Both the position numbers and the translations under genes were made by a program. Source: Myxococcota bacterium (GTDB lineage Bacteria > Myxococcota_A > UBA9160 > UBA4427). From it: a stretch of 64,000 nucleotides of DNA. The notes beneath the pieces were generated by a model that was not told the DNA's origin, did no database searches, and worked only from the letters and a program-made list of their open reading frames with translations. The first letter of the stretch is position 1. Each line of letters starts with the position of its first letter. The stretch covers positions 62,001 to 126,000 of the forward strand of contig JASMLK010000025.1 of assembly GCA_030748735.1 (NCBI GenBank), written 5' to 3'. Below, in pieces: positions 7,554-16,335 of this stretch.

Positions 7554-9998
7554 CGAACCACCACTACCGCCCACAGCGGACAAGGCGCTTTCGCCGACGC
7601 GCCCGTTCGGGTGCCGCGCAACGCGAGTTCGCCGCTCGCGCTCGCCCTGCTCGTTCTTCTTTCTATTTTCTTCCTCGCCGGCTGTTACAACGACCCCGAA
7701 TCGCGCCTTGCGGAAATCCGCGCCATTCAGGCGGGTGGGCGCTTCGAGGAATCGATCAAGCCCCTCCGGGTGTTGCTCACCGCCGAGCCCGACCACCCCG
7801 AAGCGAACTACCGCCTCGGCGTGGCACTCGTGCAGACGGGGCGCTCCAGCCTGGCGCTGTGGCCGCTCATGAAGGGCGCCAACAGCGAAGAGTTCGGCAC
7901 GCAGGCGGGGATGCTCCTCACCGCGACCCTGATCTCGCAGGAATCCTACGAGGAAGCGATCCGCGCGATCGACCGCATCATCGAACGCGAACCCGACAAC
8001 CTACCCGCGCGTTACGCGCGCGCGACCGCCTACATCGGCGCCGCACGTCCCGCCGACGCGCTTTCGGACGCGGACCACGTGCTCAGCGTCAAACCCGGCG
8101 ACGGTCACGCCTACTCGATCAAGATGGCGGCGTTGCTCGATCTCAAGCGGTTCGACGAAGCCGAAGCCAGCCAGCTCGAACTGGTGAAGATCACCGAAGC
8201 CGGAACGAGCATCGATCAGGCCGCACGCGCGTGCGGGATCCTGGCGCGCTTCTACGCCGACCAGGGCGACAACGACAAGTCGCAGGAAACGCACGAAGTC
8301 TGTCTCGAGAAGTACCCCGATCACCCGATGGTCCGGTCGTGGGCGTCGAGCTTCTACACGCTCACCGGCCAGCCCGACAAGTCGATCGCCATCTGGCGCG
8401 GTGCCATCGATGCGAACCCCGAAGACTTCGACCTGCGCACCACCCTCGCCAACCTGCTCGCCGAACAGGACCGCATGGAAGAAGCCGAGGAACTGATGGT
8501 GCAGACGGCCGAGTTGTTCGACAGCGCACGTGCCTACCAGGCGCTGTCTCACCTCTACTCGCGCAACGACAAGCCCACCAAGGCCCGTGAGGCGCTCGAA
8601 ACCGCACTCGCGCGTACGAAGAACGAACCGGACGTGCTGCGATACACGGTTGGAGATCTCTTCATCGAAGAAGGTGATCTGGAAAGCGCGAGCGAGGTCG
8701 CCAAGGGCCTCAAGGAGCCGAGCTACCGGCACCTGCTGAACGGCGCGATCCAACTGGCGAAGGGCGACCCCGTGAAGGCGCTGCAGGACTTCGATCGTGG
8801 GCTGCGCCTGTGGCCCAACAACGCTCGTGCGCGCTTCCTCGCAGGCGTGGCGGCGCAACGTGCGGGCATGCACGACCGTGCGATCACCGAGTTCCGTGAA
8901 TCGGTGCGCGTGTCCGAAACCGAAACCGATGCCTCGCTCCAACTCGCGCGCATCTACTACACGCTCGGGCAGTGGACCACGGCACGTCAGTTCGCCTCGC
9001 GCCACGTCAAGAACCGCCCGCTGGTGAGCCCCGAAGGTCACATCATCGATGCGCGGGCGGCTGCAGCCCAGAATCAACTCGCGGCCGCGTACCGCACCCT
9101 CGACTCGCTCAAGCAAACCATCTTCGCCGGAGCTGCGATGGCCGAACGCGCCAGCCTGATGGCGGAATACGAAACCCTGGCGAAGGCGATCGAGTACGTC
9201 GAAGGGGCTTCGCTCGACCTCACGCACATCGACCAGCTGCCGGTCGTGCGCGTCTACAGCGCCCTGTTGCTCGACGCGGGGCGCGGCGACGATGCTTCGC
9301 GAACCGCTTCGAAGCTGCAGGCGCAGAACCCCGAGTCGCTCGAAGCCATGGAGGTCGCGGCGGCGGTATTCGATCGACTCGGCACGCACGCCGAAGCCGA
9401 GGCGTTGGTCGACGACGCCATCGCGCAGAATGCCGACTTCGCGCCCGGCCTGGCCTTGAAGGCGAGCCTGGTTGCGCGACGCGGCGAAGACACGACCGCG
9501 CTCGAACTCTTCGATCGCGCTGCGGCGGCCGACCATCAGAACCCGAACTATGCCTACCAGGCTTCCCGCATCGTCCGCAAGCGAGGAGACACGACCGGCG
9601 CGAACGAACGACTGCGTGCGATCGTCAAGAGCGAGCCCGGTCACGTCCCGGCCAACAACGATCTGGCGTGGCACCTCGCACAGGCCGATGAAGAGCTCGA
9701 CTTCGCCCTCGAAATGGCAACGCGTGCTTCGGCGCGACAGCCCGACGCCGACACCCTCGACACGTTGGGTTGGGTGCAATACAAGCGCGGTACCTACGAC
9801 GAAGCGATCGCGACCTTCGAGAAGGCCCTCGAGCTGCGGCCGGACTCGGCTTCCATCCGCTACCGCCTGGGCCTGGCCCTGGCGAAGGCGGGGTCGGACA
9901 AGCAGGCGCGCGCGGCACTCGAGCAGGCCATCGGGGGATCGGCATTCCCCGAACTCGACGACGCCAAGGCCGAACTCGCTCGCCTGCAGGGTTCCTGA
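7524..9998 (+). CDS. Large TPR-repeat lipoprotein, PEP-CTERM/PrsT-like
   Basis: The 824-residue product has a hydrophobic signal segment ending in the lipobox FLAGC (Cys54), then nearly uninterrupted tetratricopeptide repeats of about 34 residues, such as the C-terminal YDEAIATFEKALELRPDS unit. Long TPR lipoproteins of this type (PrsT family) accompany PEP-CTERM/exosortase exopolysaccharide loci and are thought to scaffold export at the outer membrane; a PEP-CTERM gene lies divergently next door. Two in-frame ATGs (7524, 7539) fall in a 15-bp tandem duplication. ATG 7524 has AGGGAGG upstream at a rather long spacing. A GTG at 7611 would give a more normal 25-residue signal peptide but lacks a Shine-Dalgarno. 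The next TPR lipoprotein follows after 26 bp. Confidence 0.85.
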   Translation: MQRSTMQRSTRTTTTAHSGQGAFADAPVRVPRNASSPLALALLVLLSIFFLAGCYNDPESRLAEIRAIQAGGRFEESIKPLRVLLTAEPDHPEANYRLGVALVQTGRSSLALWPLMKGANSEEFGTQAGMLLTATLISQESYEEAIRAIDRIIEREPDNLPARYARATAYIGAARPADALSDADHVLSVKPGDGHAYSIKMAALLDLKRFDEAEASQLELVKITEAGTSIDQAARACGILARFYADQGDNDKSQETHEVCLEKYPDHPMVRSWASSFYTLTGQPDKSIAIWRGAIDANPEDFDLRTTLANLLAEQDRMEEAEELMVQTAELFDSARAYQALSHLYSRNDKPTKAREALETALARTKNEPDVLRYTVGDLFIEEGDLESASEVAKGLKEPSYRHLLNGAIQLAKGDPVKALQDFDRGLRLWPNNARARFLAGVAAQRAGMHDRAITEFRESVRVSETETDASLQLARIYYTLGQWTTARQFASRHVKNRPLVSPEGHIIDARAAAAQNQLAAAYRTLDSLKQTIFAGAAMAERASLMAEYETLAKAIEYVEGASLDLTHIDQLPVVRVYSALLLDAGRGDDASRTASKLQAQNPESLEAMEVAAAVFDRLGTHAEAEALVDDAIAQNADFAPGLALKASLVARRGEDTTALELFDRAAAADHQNPNYAYQASRIVRKRGDTTGANERLRAIVKSEPGHVPANNDLAWHLAQADEELDFALEMATRASARQPDADTLDTLGWVQYKRGTYDEAIATFEKALELRPDSASIRYRLGLALAKAGSDKQARAALEQAIGGSAFPELDDAKAELARLQGS

Positions 9999-10024
9999 GC
10001 CCGACGCCCGGCAACCGGAGACCC

Positions 10025-12535
10025 TTGGCAATTCGCCGAACACCCTTCGACGCAACACGCCTCGCGACGGCGGCGGTGCTTGCCGCGATCGTGGTCGCGT
10101 CGGGCGGGGGGTGTTCGTCCGACGAGTCGCGCGCCGCGTACCACAACGCTCGCGCCCAGGCGTTTCTCGAAGAGGGCAATCTCGCGGCGGCGGACATCGA
10201 GTTCCGCGCCGTCTTGAGCGTCGCGCCCGACAACGTCGAAGCCAACCTCGCACTCGCCGACATGGCCGAGACCAGTGGACGGGCCGACCATGCGCGGTTC
10301 TATCTGCGTGAGATCCTGAACGTCGACCCCTACCACTCGGAGGTTGCCGTTCGACTCGCGACACTGCTGCGCGACGACTGGCCCCTGGAGGCGCGCCAGC
10401 TCCTGCTGCGAACGATCCAACACAACGAGCGCGACGCGGCCGCGCACATCGGCCTGTCGCAACTCGAGGTCTGGTCCGGGCGCCACGACGAAGCGCTGAC
10501 GCGCGCGCAGACCGCGATCGATATCGACGCCTCGCTCCCCGGCGGCTACTGGCAGCTGGGCATCGTGTACCAGGCGATGATGAAACACGCCCTCGAAGCC
10601 GGCGAAGCCATCGACGAAGCCGTGCGCGCGGCTGGGGTCGCGGCGTTCGAGGACTTCGTCGTTGCCGGGGGGCAACCCGAGTGGAAGGCTCGTCTCGAAC
10701 AGGCGGAGATCCTTTCTGCGGGTTCCCACAACCGCGTGCAGGCGCTCGAAGCGGCCAGGCGTGCGCTGGAAGTCGCGCGTCTGGCAGACGGAGATGGCCC
10801 CAAGCTCGCGGCCGCTGCGCACCTGGCACGAGCCTCCCGCAGCCAGCGTGATCGCGGGGCCTACGCCGAGGCGATCGAAACCGTGCTGGAAGTGCACCCG
10901 CGCGACTTCCGTTCGTGGCGCAACCTCGCCGAACTGCGCGCCGCGTCGGGAGGGTCTGCGGAAGAGGTCTACGAACGCCTGCTCCTGTTGTTCCCCGACG
11001 ACCCCGAAGCCCACATCCTCTATTCGAAGCACATCGGTGCGACGAAGGGCGTGAGGGCAGCACTTCGCTACTTCGACGAGCAGATCGCCGCTGGCGTCGA
11101 CCCACCGCAGCTGCTGTCTGCACTGCGTTCCTATCAGGTCGCCTATCGCCTCTGGAACCACGCGGGACGCACGCTCGAGCGAATGCAGCTGGAGTACCTC
11201 GGCAATCCCTGGACACGCCTCGAAGAAGCCAAAAAGTCCGCAGAGGACGGTCTGTCCCTCGCCGCGATCGCGACGCTCGAAGAAGTCGTTGCCGAAGAGG
11301 AGATCGTCGAAGCCCTCGATATGCTCGCGAAGCTCGAGCGCTTTCACGGAAGGCCGAAACGCGCGCTGCGCAACATCGAGCGCGCTGTAGAACTCGAGCC
11401 CTATTACGACCCACTCCTTCACCAGACCCTGGCTGAAGTTCGCTTCGAAGCGGGGGACTTCGGGGGCTTCATCGAGGCGGTCGACAAGATCGCGCAGCAC
11501 GACGAACTCTCGCCCCAACAAGAGCTCGACCGCGCGAGAGCCCTCTACGCAGTGGGCGAGCGGGGCGAAGGGCGTGAGGCGCTACTCGCACTGGCAAGCG
11601 GCGGCGAGGTCAGTGCCGACGCCACGGTCGACTTCATTCGCTACGAGGGAAACAACCCGAAGGAAATGGGCCGCGCGCGGCGCCTGCTCCTCGCCGCCAT
11701 TGCGCGCGAACCCGACAACCGCGAGCTCGTGACCGCGCGCATCGAATTGAATCTTCGGAGCAACCGCAGCGACAAGGCGCTCGAGATCCTCGAGACCCTC
11801 GACATCGCAGGCTATCCGTCGAACATCCGTTACCTGCGCGCCAGGCTCCGTGCGGATGTGGGCAACATGCAAGGCGCGATCGCCGACATCGACCTGACCC
11901 TGCGTGCCGACCCGACACTCCAGGGTGTCGCGGACTTCGCGCTGCTCGTGTACGCCCGCGACGCAGACCCCGAGCAGCATCTCAAGAAGCTCTGGCGTTG
12001 GATCCACGCCATGCGGGCCAGGCCGCAGGGGGACTGGCTGACCAACTCCCGCCGCATCGCCGCGCTCCAACTGCTTCGCTCTCGCTTGATGCATTTCACC
12101 GACCGCAACGACGAAGCCATCTTGATCCTCGAGAACGCCATCGGGCACTACGAGTACACGGGTGAATCGCGCATCGACCTCGCGTACCTGCTCACCCTTT
12201 CGGGACGCGACCCCGAGCGCGCGATCACCATCGCGAGTGAAGTCGTGGCCAAGCGAGAAGATCATCCCCGCGCCCTCGACGCCCTGGGCTTCGCGTACCT
12301 CACCACGGAACAGCCCGTCGATGCCCTCGAGAACATTCGCCACGCCATTCGCATCAGCCGCACGCCGAACGCGCTCTTTCATTACCACGAGTCTCTCGCG
12401 CTGCGCGAACTCGGCCGCGAACCCGAAGCCCTGAAGGCGATCCAAAAGGTCCTGGGAATGGACCCCAACTACCCCGAAGCCGCCGAACTCCGGCGTGCAC
12501 TCGAATCCTCGATCGCTAGCCCGGATGATTCATGA
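10025..12535 (+). CDS. Second large TPR-repeat lipoprotein
   Basis: The 836-residue protein is read from TTG 10025, which has GGAG at about 6 nt upstream and lies 26 bp after the preceding TPR gene. The segment AAVLAAIVVASGGGC looks like a lipoprotein signal with Cys30, though the -3 glycine makes the lipobox imperfect. The rest is helical TPR-like repeats, with clear units near the N terminus (EEGNLAAADIEFRAVLSVAP) and near the C terminus (QPVDALENIRHAIRIS). Together with its neighbour it probably forms a periplasmic or outer-membrane scaffold for surface polymer or PEP-CTERM protein handling. Its last codons and stop lie inside the left arm of a 100-bp palindrome, suggesting the original C terminus was replaced or capped by that element. 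Confidence 0.8.
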   Translation: MAIRRTPFDATRLATAAVLAAIVVASGGGCSSDESRAAYHNARAQAFLEEGNLAAADIEFRAVLSVAPDNVEANLALADMAETSGRADHARFYLREILNVDPYHSEVAVRLATLLRDDWPLEARQLLLRTIQHNERDAAAHIGLSQLEVWSGRHDEALTRAQTAIDIDASLPGGYWQLGIVYQAMMKHALEAGEAIDEAVRAAGVAAFEDFVVAGGQPEWKARLEQAEILSAGSHNRVQALEAARRALEVARLADGDGPKLAAAAHLARASRSQRDRGAYAEAIETVLEVHPRDFRSWRNLAELRAASGGSAEEVYERLLLLFPDDPEAHILYSKHIGATKGVRAALRYFDEQIAAGVDPPQLLSALRSYQVAYRLWNHAGRTLERMQLEYLGNPWTRLEEAKKSAEDGLSLAAIATLEEVVAEEEIVEALDMLAKLERFHGRPKRALRNIERAVELEPYYDPLLHQTLAEVRFEAGDFGGFIEAVDKIAQHDELSPQQELDRARALYAVGERGEGREALLALASGGEVSADATVDFIRYEGNNPKEMGRARRLLLAAIAREPDNRELVTARIELNLRSNRSDKALEILETLDIAGYPSNIRYLRARLRADVGNMQGAIADIDLTLRADPTLQGVADFALLVYARDADPEQHLKKLWRWIHAMRARPQGDWLTNSRRIAALQLLRSRLMHFTDRNDEAILILENAIGHYEYTGESRIDLAYLLTLSGRDPERAITIASEVVAKREDHPRALDALGFAYLTTEQPVDALENIRHAIRISRTPNALFHYHESLALRELGREPEALKAIQKVLGMDPNYPEAAELRRALESSIASPDDS

Positions 12536-12613
12536 GGCCCGAGCGAGAAGCCCGAAAGTGCTGACAGTTCACGGACTTCTCGCTACGGGCTTCAAGAATA
12601 ATCCGGGCTAGCG
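12514..12613. repeat. 100-bp near-perfect palindromic element between convergent genes
   Basis: Arms of about 42 bp (CGCTAGCCCGGATGATTCAT... from 12514; its inverse ends at 12613) match with only a few mismatches and one single-base gap, around a loop of about 17 nt. The TGA of the TPR gene is in the left arm and the TAG of the convergent membrane gene is in the right arm. The same 20-21-bp core (CTAGCCCGGATTATTCATGA) recurs at 63351-63371. It could be a MITE or REP-like repeat acting as a bidirectional transcription stop. No target-site duplication was identified by eye. Confidence 0.85.
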
Positions 12614-14413
12614 GTTGAGAGGCGGCAGTTTGCTGTTGCGGATGCGTTGGCTGCGCAGCAGTGCTTCGAGGTCGGCTTCGAGTTCGGCCGTGATCGGGCC
12701 CCCGACGGCAACACCCGAACGGATCCGTTCGATCGCAGTCTCGAGATCGTCGAGCACGATGTACGCCTGGGCCATCACCCGATATTCGTGCTGGTCGGGC
12801 GCTTCGATCGCCTCGTAGCGGTCGATCCACTCGCGCGCGAGATCGTCGACGAGTGCCGCAAAGCTCGGGTGGCTACGGATGCTGTTGTACGCAGTCTCGT
12901 TGAGGATGTGGTCGAGACGGTTGTAGCCGCGCTCCCGGGCCGCCTCGAGGGCGCGAACCGTTCCTTCGGCGTCACCCGCAAGGGCGAGCCGCCGTGCGAT
13001 GCGGGTCTGTGCCGCCATGCCCTGGGGATAGTGGGCTTCGGCGTCGCCCATCATCGCGTAGGCGGTTCTCCAGATCGGCGCGCGCTGCTGCACACGAAAC
13101 GCCAGCAGGGCAATCCACACCACGGCAAGACCCACCGCGACCTTGTACGCGACCGCGCCGACTTCGAAGCGTGAAGCGAATGAGCGCCCCGCGAGCAGCG
13201 CGCCACCGATCAAGCCCGGCAGGATGAAGTAGAGGTATCGGTCTGCCATGGGGAAGGGCAGCGGAATGATTCCGCAGATCGGCGCAAACGAAACCGCGGC
13301 CCACAACCAGTAGAGCGACTCGAGGTCCTGGGCGAAGAAGCGTTCGCACATGCGCCAGGCGAGCAGCACCAACAAGACCAACGAGCCCAGCCACCAGGGG
13401 TCGAACCAGGACGCGGCAGCGGGTGGTTCCTGGAAGACCGAAAGCCCGTACGTCGTGAGCGCCATGACGACGTAGCGAAGCGACACCGCGCAGACCGTTC
13501 GCAGACGCACCAGCGTGTCTTCGTAGAAGACGGGGGCCTGACCCGCCGTCTGATTGAACGCCCAGAACTCCGCGAAGGCGAACAACACGAGACCGAGACC
13601 CCAGGCTCCGATCCAACCCCAATGAAAGGCGGGAGCCGATTCGCGTTCGGCGCTCGCCGCGCGCGACCGTTCGAGCCAGGCCCACGCGATCAGCACGAAG
13701 GCCGCGACCGCGGCCGTGGGCTTGGCGAAGAGAGAAAGGGCGAAGAGCAAGGCGGCGAATGCGGGCCGGGTCCGGTGCAGGATCAGCGCACAGAGTGAAA
13801 GGCAGAGTGCCGTCGGCGTCTTGAGCTGGCTGATCCACGCCACGGCCTCGACGTTGGCGGGGTGCAGGGCAAAGAACGCGCTGCCGAGCAGGGCAGGGGT
13901 GCGCGCGATACCGCTGCCGCGGAAGACGGCGAACAAGAGCATCGAAGCCAGCGCGTGGAAGAACAGATTGACGACGTGATAGCCAGTGGTGTCCCGCTCG
14001 AAGAACTGCCACTCGACCATGTACATGAGCAGGTGAATGGGGGCGTAGTTCTCGACGAGCTTCGCGGGCGTTCCGGCCGGGTCGAAGATGGCGACCAGGT
14101 TGTCGACGGTGACGTCGTGGACGTAGGCGTTGTTGAGCACGTAGTGCTCGTCGTCGGAAATGAAATCGCCGTGGATCGCGGGCTGATAGGTGAACAGGCA
14201 GGCCGCAAAGAAAGCGAGAAACAGCAGGGCGTGGAAACCGACACTCTCGGACTCGCCGCCGGACGCGTCGCCGGAGTTGCCGGTCGTCTGCCGCCTCGCG
14301 TTGGCCTTTTTCCCCGCGTTGGCCTTTTCGATGTCCGCTCGGGCGCCATCTTTCGCTCGCGATTTCGAACGACCGGAAGCCAACTCGAACCCCCTCTCCA
14401 CGCTTGTCTGCAC
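12608..14413 (-). CDS. TMTC-like GT-C glycosyltransferase with C-terminal TPR-like region
   Basis: About 601 residues from GTG 14413; the start is uncertain because the frame stays open to 14797 but the upstream part is arginine-rich and lacks family features. After a charged cytoplasmic leader the protein has around ten membrane segments. The first extracytoplasmic loop has the acidic SDDEHYVLNN motif and is followed by PIHLLMYMVEWQFF and YHVVNLFFH, the pattern of TMTC-type (tetratricopeptide, O-mannosyltransferase-like) membrane proteins. The C-terminal ~150 residues are soluble and helical, consistent with degenerate TPRs. The likely function is polyprenyl-phosphate-sugar-dependent glycosylation in the periplasm. 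It is divergent from the GT2 gene that follows and may use that enzyme's lipid-linked sugar. Confidence 0.7.
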   Translation of the reverse strand: MQTSVERGFELASGRSKSRAKDGARADIEKANAGKKANARRQTTGNSGDASGGESESVGFHALLFLAFFAACLFTYQPAIHGDFISDDEHYVLNNAYVHDVTVDNLVAIFDPAGTPAKLVENYAPIHLLMYMVEWQFFERDTTGYHVVNLFFHALASMLLFAVFRGSGIARTPALLGSAFFALHPANVEAVAWISQLKTPTALCLSLCALILHRTRPAFAALLFALSLFAKPTAAVAAFVLIAWAWLERSRAASAERESAPAFHWGWIGAWGLGLVLFAFAEFWAFNQTAGQAPVFYEDTLVRLRTVCAVSLRYVVMALTTYGLSVFQEPPAAASWFDPWWLGSLVLLVLLAWRMCERFFAQDLESLYWLWAAVSFAPICGIIPLPFPMADRYLYFILPGLIGGALLAGRSFASRFEVGAVAYKVAVGLAVVWIALLAFRVQQRAPIWRTAYAMMGDAEAHYPQGMAAQTRIARRLALAGDAEGTVRALEAARERGYNRLDHILNETAYNSIRSHPSFAALVDDLAREWIDRYEAIEAPDQHEYRVMAQAYIVLDDLETAIERIRSGVAVGGPITAELEADLEALLRSQRIRNSKLPPLNR

Positions 14414-14544
14414 GATTGCGCAACACGAGGGTATTCCCCAACCCCCGCCGCAACACCGGTACGAAAACCCGCCCGAGCATACCCGAAGCCTTGCGCGTGA
14501 GTGCGCGGAAACGCGAAGAGCTGGGTTACCCTCGCGCGTTCGAC

Positions 14545-15717
14545 ATGGAACACGACGAGACGAACATCGAGCTGTCGGTCGTAATGCCGTGCCTGAACGA
14601 AGCCGACACCCTCGAGACCTGCATCTCGAAGGTGCTGCGGATCTTCGAAGAGCACGGAATCGCGGGCGAGGTCGTGATCGCCGACAACGGCAGCGACGAC
14701 GGTTCGCAGAAGATCGCAGAACGCCTCGGCGCCCGTGTCGAACACGTCGCCGAGCGGGGCTATGGGGCCGCGCTGATGGGCGGCATCGCGACGGCACGCG
14801 GGCGCTTCGTGCTGATGGGCGACGCCGACGACAGCTACGACTTCCTCGAGATCCCGAAGTTCATCGCCAAGCTGCGCGAGGGCTACGACCTCGTACAGGG
14901 CTGCCGCCTGCCGCGCGGTGGCGGCACCGTGTTGCCCGACGCGATGCCCTTCCTGCATCGCTGGTTCGGCAACCCGATACTTTCGGCGATGGTTCGCTTC
15001 ATGTTCGACGCGCCGGTGATGGACATCTACTGCGGCATGCGAGGCTTCACGAAGGAGCTCTACCTGCAGCTCGACCAGCGCTGCACGGGGATGGAATTCG
15101 CGACCGAGATGATCATCAAGTCGACGTTCCACGGCGCGAAGATCGCCGAAGTGCCGATCACCCTGCATCCCGACGGCCGCAAGGCACATGGGCCCCACCT
15201 GCGCACCTTCCGCGATGGCTGGCGCACGGTGCGCTTCTTCTTGATGTACAGCCCGCGCTGGCTGTTCCTGATCCCCGGGCTGTTCCTCATCGCCGGCGCC
15301 CTCGCGGGCACGTTGGCCGCCTACTCGAGTTCGCCCGTGTTCGGAATCGACTTCGGACCCCACACCCTGCTGGTTTCGAGTCTCGCGATCCTGCTCGGCT
15401 ATCAGTCGATCTTGTTCGCGATCTTCAGCAAGACCTTTGCGATCAGCGAAGGCCTGATGCCCGAAGACCCGCGCGTGATCCGCTTCTTCGAGGTCGTGAA
15501 TCTCGAAAAGGGCCTCGTGATCGGCGGGCTTTCGTTCCTCGTGGGGCTCGGACTCATCAGCAAGACCGCGACGGCCTGGTGGGCGTCGGGCTTCGGTCCG
15601 CTCGACTACGAGAGCACGCTCCGCTGGGTGATCCCGGGTGTGACACTTGCCGCGCTCGGGTTCCAGACGATCCTGTCGGGCTTCTTCGTCAGCATCCTCG
15701 GCATGGGGCGGCGGTGA
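14545..15717 (+). CDS. GT2 polyprenyl-phosphate glycosyltransferase (DPM1-like) with C-terminal membrane segments
   Basis: The N-terminal ~240 residues are a GT-A fold: LSVVMPCLNEADTLETC, then ADNGSDDGS, then a DADDSYD metal-binding motif and the acceptor-loop QGCRLPRGGG. About four hydrophobic segments follow, as in bacterial dolichol-phosphate-mannose-synthase-like enzymes that make undecaprenyl-phosphate sugars. The product would feed the many GT-C proteins nearby. ATG 14545 is chosen because similarity starts within 15 residues; no strong Shine-Dalgarno is visible and a GTG near 14500 is an alternative. Its TGA overlaps the GTG of the next methyltransferase gene (GTGA), indicating translational coupling. 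Confidence 0.85.
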   Translation: MEHDETNIELSVVMPCLNEADTLETCISKVLRIFEEHGIAGEVVIADNGSDDGSQKIAERLGARVEHVAERGYGAALMGGIATARGRFVLMGDADDSYDFLEIPKFIAKLREGYDLVQGCRLPRGGGTVLPDAMPFLHRWFGNPILSAMVRFMFDAPVMDIYCGMRGFTKELYLQLDQRCTGMEFATEMIIKSTFHGAKIAEVPITLHPDGRKAHGPHLRTFRDGWRTVRFFLMYSPRWLFLIPGLFLIAGALAGTLAAYSSSPVFGIDFGPHTLLVSSLAILLGYQSILFAIFSKTFAISEGLMPEDPRVIRFFEVVNLEKGLVIGGLSFLVGLGLISKTATAWWASGFGPLDYESTLRWVIPGVTLAALGFQTILSGFFVSILGMGRR

Positions 15718-16331
15718 GCGTCGCTGAGAAGCTGCATGAAGCCTATGGCTTCGATCGCCGCGTCCGCATCCTTTCGAGCCACATCGAGCCCCTGCTTCCA
15801 AAGGGGGCACGCGTACTCGACGTGGGCTGTGGCGACGGAACCATCGACAGCCTGCTGCTCGAGCAGCGGCCAGACATCGAAGTCGAGGGCATCGACGTAC
15901 TCGTGCGACCCGAGACCCGCATCGAGGTGAAGGCCTTCGACGGCTCTACGATCCCCCACCCCGACGACCACTTCGATTGCGTGCTCTTCGTCGACGTCCT
16001 GCACCACAGTGACGATGGCAAGCAGTTGTTGCGAGAAGCGCGGCGCGTCTCGCGTGATGTGATCGTCATCAAAGACCATCGGCGCAACGGGTTCCTCGCG
16101 GAATCGGCCCTGCGCTTCATGGACGACGTCGGAAACAAGCGCTTCGGCGTCGACCTCCCGTACAACTACTGGAGTCACGAGGAATGGTACGACGCGTTCC
16201 GCGAGCTCTCGCTCCCCGTGCGCACGTGGGAACAGAAGCTCGGGATCTATCCGTGGCCCGCGACCTGGTTGTTCGATCGGGGACTTCACTTTGTCGCCTC
16301 GCTCTCGGCAGGCGACGACGCGGGTGGCTGA
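15714..16331 (+). CDS. Class I SAM-dependent methyltransferase
   Basis: The 205-residue protein begins at a GTG overlapping the upstream stop by 4 bp. It has the methyltransferase motif I VLDVGCGDGTIDSLL, an acidic ribose-binding position in GIDVLVR, and motif IV-like FDCVLFVDVLHHSDD, typical of the Methyltransf_11 family. In this context it may methylate a sugar or lipid-linked intermediate, but the substrate cannot be deduced. It is followed within a few bases by a GT-C gene. Confidence 0.82.
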   Translation: MSVAEKLHEAYGFDRRVRILSSHIEPLLPKGARVLDVGCGDGTIDSLLLEQRPDIEVEGIDVLVRPETRIEVKAFDGSTIPHPDDHFDCVLFVDVLHHSDDGKQLLREARRVSRDVIVIKDHRRNGFLAESALRFMDDVGNKRFGVDLPYNYWSHEEWYDAFRELSLPVRTWEQKLGIYPWPATWLFDRGLHFVASLSAGDDAGG

Positions 16332-16335
16332 AAGC

